Shown: positions 57,060 to 64,000 of the stretch, in pieces | Position numbering within the stretch: the stretch's first letter is position 1 | Layout of the letters: every line of letters starts with the position of its first letter | Origin: Gymnothorax reevesii | Taxonomy: Eukaryota > Chordata > Actinopteri > Anguilliformes > Muraenidae | DNA length: 64,000 bases | Direction: 5' to 3' | Assembly (NCBI GenBank): GCA_029721435.1 | Contig: CM056574.1 | Span: forward strand, 78,959,001 to 79,023,000 | Position numbers and translations under genes: made by a program | The notes under the pieces: model-generated | What the model saw: only the letters and a program-made list of their open reading frames with translations | Told to the model about the DNA's origin: nothing | Databases searched by the model: none

Positions 57060-60000
57060 GGTCTCAAAAAAGTTGGGACACTTGTAAAAAGGGGCTTTAA
57101 AAGCATTGAATTTCTAAGAGAATCAGCTGAAAGAACATTTAGCAAGTAATTAAGTTATCTGTCATCTGCTGCGCAACACGATTACTTATAAAAGGGTTGT
57201 CATTGAGAGGCTGAGTTTCTCAGAAGTAAAGATGGCCAGAGGCTCTCCCACCTGTGAAGGCTTGCATAAAAAAAAATGTTGAATACTTTAAAAACACTGC
57301 TCCTCGACGTTAAATTGCAAAGGCATTGAAGGTCTCATCATCTTCAGTACATGACATCATCAAAAGATTCAGAGTAACTGGAAAAATCTCTGCGTGTAAG
57401 GGACTAGGCTGAGACCTTTACTGGATGCCCTTTATCTTCGGACCCTCAGATGCCACTGCATCACTCACTGGCATGATTCTTGGGATTCTGCAATAATAGA
57501 GAAAGAAAAAACATCACTGATTATACCTAGAACTGCCACAAGGTCATTTTGACCTCCATTAGTCCCAGTGCAAAAAAATGTAAATGGACTATATAGCGGC
57601 TGACTATGGAGCTAGTCAGATTGGCAGCTCATAGCACTTGACAGTAGCCTAATACCTCACGTATGCCCATTTATGCAACACATTCATACACTGACGGCTA
57701 CGCAAGGCAGTCAACTGCAACTGCATTTTGTCACTTTTTGAATGGTGTGCAGGCGCATATATAAGCCAGTTGCTGTCATGACGTCAGAATCAATTTGTTC
57801 TCCCATTTTGCAGGTAGAAATTGTGATTGTCACAGAGCTGTTCTTCTATTCATTTAGTTTATTTAGTAAGCTGGTTAGGTTTCCAGAAAAAGAAATGGAT
57901 CAGAGGAAACGGATGAATGTAAGTCAGGCTTTGGCAAAGCTTCAGGACATGAGTTCTTGTGAGTCAGATGGAGAAGAAATATCAGGGCACAGTGATGCTT
58001 CTAAGTCTAGTGAATCCGACTCCGATTTTGAAACTGAATGCGATCGTGAGCCACACGGTAAAGGTATCACAGCTGCTGGGCAAACTAAGCCTTTGATGCC
58101 AGGAAGGTCACCAAAACTGGATATTTATTCACAACATAATGCTTAGGTTTCACAGCATAATTTCAAGTCCAAATACTTTGAAACATTTAAAATTAGCCAC
58201 AATAGCCAACAAATTGAAGCTTTAAAGCTCTGACCTCTATACTATTTAATCAATGAAGAATCTTAGCAAAACACCATTTATTGTCCTCCGAATTCTGAAA
58301 GTACTTTGAAATGCTTTCACTGAGGCAACACCTCACAGCTTAGAAGTATTACAAAGAGTGGTGCATTTTTGTCAATAAAGAGGATGCAGTCATATTTCCA
58401 CGTCATCCATGCCATGATGAAGGGAGACGCAGTAGCGCTGTGGAGAGCATGGGCTTGACTTGGGATGGAAAAATTCTGTGTTCAAGTCCTTGCCTTAGCC
58501 TGTGCAAAGTGTTCTCAGGCAAAACTCTTCACTTCCACACTGCCTCACTCTACCCAGGTGTACAAATGGGTACCAGCAAAATTGTCAGCGAAACTTGACT
58601 GAGAGCAGTGGGAGAACCCGAGTTGGACTAGTGTCCCATCGAGGGGGTTTAGCAATACTCCTATTTGCTTCATGTCACAGAAACCAGGGTTAAACACAGG
58701 CCTGGTGGGCCTCCAGGCATGACCTCCACGCATGGTTAGAAATAGTCTTTATTCCGTCTGAGAAGCTGCTCATTTTGAAAACAAGAAGGGCACTTGGTAG
58801 AGCTCATACCTCCGCCATGCCCACATGTAAGTATTATTGGTTCTGGATCCAGGAGAGTATCATCCAGACCAACAACAGGTGTGATTAGTTCTGCTTTTAG
58901 GGCAGATTCTATTCAGTGCTGAAATTTTATGAAAATCTGTTCATTACATAAGGACATACCGAATTGTTCCGAATATAAGACGATTCTGGATATGAGACTA
59001 CTCCCCTTTCTCAAGTCCTATTTTGGAAAAAATAGGGTTTTGATGACAAAATCTTGTTTTAGTCACTAAAGAATGATAATCATCGCAAAAATTTCTTTGA
59101 AAATACTGATAAAACAAACTGAGAGAAAAACCAATATAAAAGATTGCAGGCTGTTGTTTTGCGCCATCTATTGTTGTGAACATGTATTGAGTATAGACTA
59201 TAAAACGCACACACAGGATGACTGCTATTGTTGGAAGCCTGGTCCACGGAAAATACGACGACCCCATTTCTCCGCTGTGACGTGTCTTTAATGGAACGGC
59301 GGAGGCGTCAAAGATAAAACAGGGTCACTTGAGCAAAAGGAGAGAAAATAGTAAACATGCCCGATGGACGAGAGATGTTAATTTACTGAGATTCCGCTGA
59401 GAAGTCACTGTTATGTCAAAGACGCAGAGTGCATCGTATGCCTGTTCCGTGGATATATAAAAAGCACCGTTGCCATAAACATATCTCCCCAGCGGGCCAC
59501 GGTACGAAGCAGATTCCCCGTCCGTCATGGAGACATATACAGGCGTACGTGCGATTAGGTAGTGATTGTTTTTAAATTTCATTTGATTTCATTTGACACA
59601 CTCTTTTTACTTGAACAAAAGATTGACTGCAATTCCGCACCATGCTTTCTGTTAACGTTCTGACAAAATGTGCCAGCCCTCCATGCTGAGGGTCGGGCGT
59701 GTAAAGTCACCGAACAGGCCTTGTGGTGACGTGTCTTAAATGGAACACCCGAGGCGTCATAAATCAGACCGGGTCACTTGAGCAGAAGAAAACAAAGGAG
59801 TAAACAAGCCCGATGGATGAGAGGTTCGAATTCTCTTGGATTCTGCTGAGAAGTCGCAGTGACGTCAAAGAGCCAGAGTGCATCGAATGTTCAATTTGTT
59901 GCTATAACAACAGCACCGTTGCTATAAACAACTCTGCCCAGGGGGCCGACGGAAGAATGCTGATTCTCAGTCCGTGTCCAATGCTCATGGAAACATGTCC

Positions 60001-60236
60001 AGGTGTACGTGCGATTTGGCAGTGATTTTATTTTTATGAAATTAGATTTTAATTGACTCACTCTTTGTTTAAACAAAAAAATGACCGCTATTCAGTAGCA
60101 TGCTTTCTGTTTACGTATTGACAAAATGTGCCTGCCCTCCACTTAGCCGTCGGGCTTGTCTTGTGACCAGACAGACTGTCCGCTGTGACGTGTCTTAAAT
60201 GGATCAGCGGAGGTTTCAAATTCTCCGGCAGCTACA
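57060..60236 (+). repeat. Unit 19 (3177 bp)
   Basis: Combines TTAGGTTTCCAG (as unit 17) with CACAACATAATGC (as units 9, 11 and 20), GTCCTATTTTGG (9, 11, 15, 16, 20) and ACACCTCACAGC (10, 12-14, 20). It looks like a mosaic of several right-hand variants. GTTATCTGTCATC and CTCATAGCAC are private. Confidence 0.95.
57742..58146 (+). pseudogene. Same ORF, unit 19 copy
   Basis: Phe47 (as unit 17) together with Gln131 (as units 9, 11 and 20). Confidence 0.45.
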
Positions 60237-63200
60237 GGTCTCAAAAAAGTTGGGACACTTGTAAAAAGGGGCTTTAAAAGCATTGAATTTCTAAGAGAAT
60301 CAGCTGAAAGAACATTTAGCAAGTAATTAAGTTAACTGTCATCTGCTGCGCAACACGATTACTTATAAAAGGGTTGTCATTGAGAGGCTGAGTTTCTCAG
60401 AAGTAAAGATGGCCAGAGGCTCTCCCACCTGTGAAGGCTTGCATAAAAAAAAATGTTGAATACTTTAAAAACACTGCTCCTCGACGTTAAATTGCAAAGG
60501 CATTGAAGGTCTCATCATCTTCAGTACATGACATCATCAAAAGATTCAGAATAACTGGAAAAATCTCTGCGTGTAAGGGACTAGGCTGAGACCTTTACTG
60601 GATGCCCTTTATCTTCGGACCCTCAGATGCCACTGCATCACTCACTGGCATGATTCTTGGGATTCTGCAATAATAGAGAAAGAAAAAACATCACTGATTA
60701 TACCTAGAACTGCCACAAGGTCATTTTGACCTCCATTAGTCCCAGTGCAAAAAAATGTAAATGGACTATATAGCGGCTGACTATGGAGCTAGTCAGATTG
60801 GCAGCTCAAAGCACTTGACAGTAGCCTAATACCTCACGTATGCCCATTTATGCAACACATTCATACACTGACGGCTACGCAAGGCAGTCAACTGCAACTG
60901 CATTTTGTCACTTTTTGAATGGTGTGCAGGCGCATATATAAGCCAGTTGCTGTCATGACGTCAGAATCAATTTGTTCTCCCATTTTGCAGGTAGAAATTG
61001 TGATTGTCACAGAGCTGTTCTTCTATTCATTTAGTTTATTTAGTAAGCTGGTTAGGATTCCAGAAAAAGAAATGGATCAGAGGAAACGGATGAATGTAAG
61101 TCAGGCTTTGGCAAAGCTTCAGGACATGAGTTCTTGTGAGTCAGATGGAGAAGAAATATCAGGGCACAGTGATGCTTCTAAGTCTAGTGAATCCGACTCC
61201 GATTTTGAAACTGAATGCGATCGTGAGCCACACGGTAAAGGTATCACAGCTGCTGGGCAAACTAAGCCTTTGATGCCAGGAAGGTCACCAAAACTGGATA
61301 TTTATTCACAACATAATGCTTAGGTTTCACAGCATAATTTCAAGTCCAAATACTTTGAAACATTTAAAATTAGCCACAATAGCCAACAAATTGAAGCTTT
61401 AAAGCTCTGACCTCTATACTATTTAATCAATGAAGAATCTTAGCAAAACACCATTTATTGTCCTCCGAATTCTGAAAGTACTTTGAAATGCTTTCACTGA
61501 GGCAACACCTCACAGCTTAGAAGTATTACAAAGAGTGGTGCATTTTTGTCAATAAAGAGGATGCAGTCATATTTCCACGTCATCCATGCCATGATGAAGG
61601 GAGACGCAGTAGCGCTGTGGAGAGCATGGGCTTGACTTGGGATGGAAAAATTCTGTGTTCAAGTCCTTGCCTTAGCCTGTGCAAAGTGTTCTCAGGCAAA
61701 ACTCTTCACTTCCACACTGCCTCACTCTACCCAGGTGTACAAATGGGTACCAGCAAAATTGTCAGCGAAACTTGACTGAGAGCAGTGGGAGAACCCGAGT
61801 TGGACTAGTGTCCCATCGAGGGGGTTTAGCAATACTCCTATTTGCTTCATGTCACAGAAACCAGGGTTAAACACAGGCCTGGTGGGCCTCCAGGCATGAC
61901 CTCCACGCATGGTTAGAAATAGTCTTTATTCCGTCTGAGAAGCTGCTCATTTTGAAAACAAGAAGGGCACTTGGTAGAGCTCATACCTCCGCCATGCCCA
62001 CATGTAAGTATTATTGGTTCTGGATCCAGGAGAGTATCATCCAGACCAACAACAGGTGTGATTAGTTCTGCTTTTAGGGCAGATTCTATTCAGTGCTGAA
62101 ATTTTATGAAAATCTGTTCATTACATAAGGGCATACCGAATTGTTCCGAATATAAGACGATTCTGGATATGAGACTACTCCCCTTTCTCAAGTCCTATTT
62201 TGGAAAAAATAGGGTTTTGATGACAAAATCTTGTTTTAGTCACTAAAGAATGATAATCATCGCAAAAATTTCTTTGAAAATACTGATAAAACAAACTGAG
62301 AGAAAAACCAATATAAAAGATTGCAGGCTGTTGTTTTGCGCCATCTATTGTTGTGAACATGTATTGAGTATAGACTATAAAACGCACACACAGGATGACT
62401 GCTATTGTTGGAAGCCTGGTCCACGGAAAATACGACGACCCCATTTCTCCGCTGTGACGTGTCTTTAATGGAACGGCGGAGGCGTCAAAGATAAAACAGG
62501 GTCACTTGAGCAAAAGGAGAGAAAATAGTAAACATGCCCGATGGACGAGAGATGTTAATTTACTGAGATTCCGCTGAGAAGTCACTGTTATGTCAAAGAC
62601 GCAGAGTGCATCGTATGCCTGTTCCGTGGATATATAAAAAGCACCGTTGCCATAAACATATCTCCCCAGCGGGCCACGGTACGAAGCAGATTCCCCGTCC
62701 GTCATGGAGACATATACAGGCGTACGTGCGATTAGGTAGTGATTGTTTTTAAATTTCATTTGATTTCATTTGACACACTCTTTTTACTTGAACAAAAGAT
62801 TGACTGCAATTCCGCACCATGCTTTCTGTTAACGTTCTGACAAAATGTGCCAGCCCTCCATGCTGAGGGTCGGGCGTGTAAAGTCACCGAACAGGCCTTG
62901 TGGTGACGTGTCTTAAATGGAACACCCGAGGCGTCATAAATCAGACCGGGTCACTTGAGCAGAAGAAAACAAAGGAGTAAACAAGCCCGATGGATGAGAG
63001 GTTCGAATTCTCTTGGATTCTGCTGAGAAGTCGCAGTGACGTCAAAGAGCCAGAGTGCATCGAATGTTCAATTTGTTGCTATAACAACAGCACCGTTGCT
63101 ATAAACAACTCTGCCCAGGGGGCCGACGGAAGAATGCTGATTCTCAGTCCGTGTCCAATGCTCATGGAAACATGTCCAGGTGTACGTGCGATTTGGCAGT

Positions 63201-63413
63201 GATTTTATTTTTATGAAATTAGATTTTAATTGACTCACTCTTTGTTTAAACAAAAAAATGACCGCTATTCAGTAGCATGCTTTCTGTTTACGTATTGACA
63301 AAATGTGCCTGCCCTCCACTTAGCCGTCGGGCTTGTCTTGTGACCAGACAGACTGTCCGCTGTGACGTGTCTTAAATGGATCAGCGGAGGTTTCAAATTC
63401 TCCGGCAGCTACA
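60237..63413 (+). repeat. Unit 20 (3177 bp)
   Basis: Shares CACAACATAATGC, GTCCTATTTTGG and ACACCTCACAGC with unit 19, and CAGAATAACTGG with partial unit 21. AAGGGCATACC is private. Confidence 0.95.
60919..61323 (+). pseudogene. Same ORF, unit 20 copy
   Basis: Gln131. Confidence 0.45.
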
Positions 63414-64000
63414 GGTCTCAAAAAAGTTGGGACACTTGTAAAAAGGGGCTTTAAAAGCATTGAATTTCTAAGAGAATCAGCTGAAAGAACATTTAGCAAG
63501 TAATTAAGTTAACTGTCATCTGCTGCGCAACACGATTACTTATAAAAGGGTTGTCATTGAGAGGCTGAGTTTCTCAGAAGTAAAGATGGCCAGAGGCTCT
63601 CCCACCTGTGAAGGCTTGCATAAAAAAAAATGTTGAATACTTTAAAAACACTGCTCCTCGACGTTAAATTGCAAAGGCATTGAAGGTCTCATCATCTTCA
63701 GTACATGACATCATCAAAAGATTCAGAATAACTGGAAAAATCTCTGCGTGTAAGGGACTAGGCTGAGACCTTTACTGGATGCCCTTTATCTTCGGACCCT
63801 CAGATGCCACTGCATCACTCACTGGCATGATTCTTGGGATTCTGCAATAATAGAGAAAGAAAAAACATCACTGATTATACCTAGAACTGCCACAAGGTCA
63901 TTTTGACCTCCATTAGTCCCAGTGCAAAAAAATGTAAATGGACTATATAGCGGCTGACTATGGAGCTAGTCAGATTGGCAGCTCAAAGCACTTGACAGTA
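63414..64000 (+). repeat. Unit 21 (first 587 bp only)
   Basis: Cut by the window end just after GACAGTA. CAGAATAACTGG matches unit 20 only, so units 20 and 21 are close relatives. Confidence 0.97.

Larger units (their letters stand above)
1..64000 (+). repeat. Macrosatellite tandem array, ~3177-bp unit, 20 full copies plus a partial one
   Basis: The same sequence recurs head to tail through the whole window. Using the motif GGTCTCAA as register, units start at 1, 3178, 6356, 9456, 12633, 15810, 18987, 22164, 25341, 28518, 31684, 34861, 38035, 41211, 44377, 47542, 50707, 53883, 57060, 60237 and 63414. Twelve of the 20 complete units are exactly 3177 bp; the others are explained by an 11-bp deletion, a net 77-bp deletion, A-run length changes and a cluster of 1-bp insertions. 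No unique sequence flanks the array inside the window. The size is typical of macrosatellites rather than of simple satellites. No rRNA, snRNA or histone gene was seen in the unit. Confidence 0.99.

Noticed and set aside
1..64000. CRISPR array
   Set aside because: The repeats are 3.2 kb without short repeat-spacer structure, and no cas genes are present.
1..64000. Ribosomal DNA, 5S, snRNA or histone gene cluster
   Set aside because: A kilobase-scale uniform period invites this, but no conserved rRNA, snRNA or histone sequence was recognised in the unit.
1..64000. Autonomous transposon array
   Set aside because: No unit contains a complete transposase, reverse transcriptase or paired terminal repeats. 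The array is a passive satellite.

Overview
The whole 64 kb window is one head-to-tail tandem array. A unit of about 3177 bp occurs 20 times in full, followed by a 587-bp partial 21st copy, always in the same orientation. No unique flanking DNA is present on either side, so the array is longer than the window. Neighbouring units differ only by scattered substitutions and a few indels. There are no bacterial-style operons and no rRNA, histone or intact protein-coding genes. This is a eukaryotic macrosatellite. The transposon relics inside it (a Tc1-like transposase fragment with a fish-style terminal repeat, a possible piggyBac-like fragment and a tRNA-derived SINE) point to an animal, most likely a fish or other aquatic vertebrate. 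The species is not determined.

Each unit is a mosaic, described here in unit 1 coordinates. (1) 1-440: 5' part of a decayed Tc1-like transposon, with the terminal-repeat-like start preceded by TA at unit junctions and the helix-turn-helix region of its transposase, broken by stops and frameshifts. (2) 461-1087: a segment with a perfect AGGTCA-n3-TGACCT palindrome, a TATA-like box, a TGACGTCA site and a short acidic, serine-rich ORF (134 codons, or 83 from a better internal ATG) that resembles the N-terminus of piggyBac-like transposases. (3) 1088-1365: unassigned, with an AATAAA. (4) 1366-1678: a tRNA-derived SINE with recognisable box A and box B. (5) 1679-2217: unassigned, AT-rich, with an 'ataagacg' motif. 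(6) 2218-3177: an older direct subrepeat of about 455 bp, present twice plus a short third piece.

At array scale, units 1-8 (1-25340) and units 9-21 (25341-64000) form two subfamilies, and unit 8 is a chimera between them. Units 9-10 and 11-12 are two copies of a dimer with exactly 6343 bp spacing. Units 15 and 16 are a recent single-unit duplication, and units 5-8 share private variants. Unit 3 has lost a net 77 bp. Units 10, 12, 14, 15 and 16 share an 11-bp deletion. A stretch at about 34801-35535 contains eight 1-bp insertions, mostly in homopolymers or as base doublings, and looks like unpolished sequence.

The ORF stays open in all 20 full units, but its few substitutions are mostly amino-acid changing. 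The sequence therefore gives no sign that the protein is under selection; array homogenisation explains the conservation. No known functional system was recognised. The noteworthy biology is a satellite born from a nest of transposon fragments, carrying regulatory-looking palindromes in every copy.
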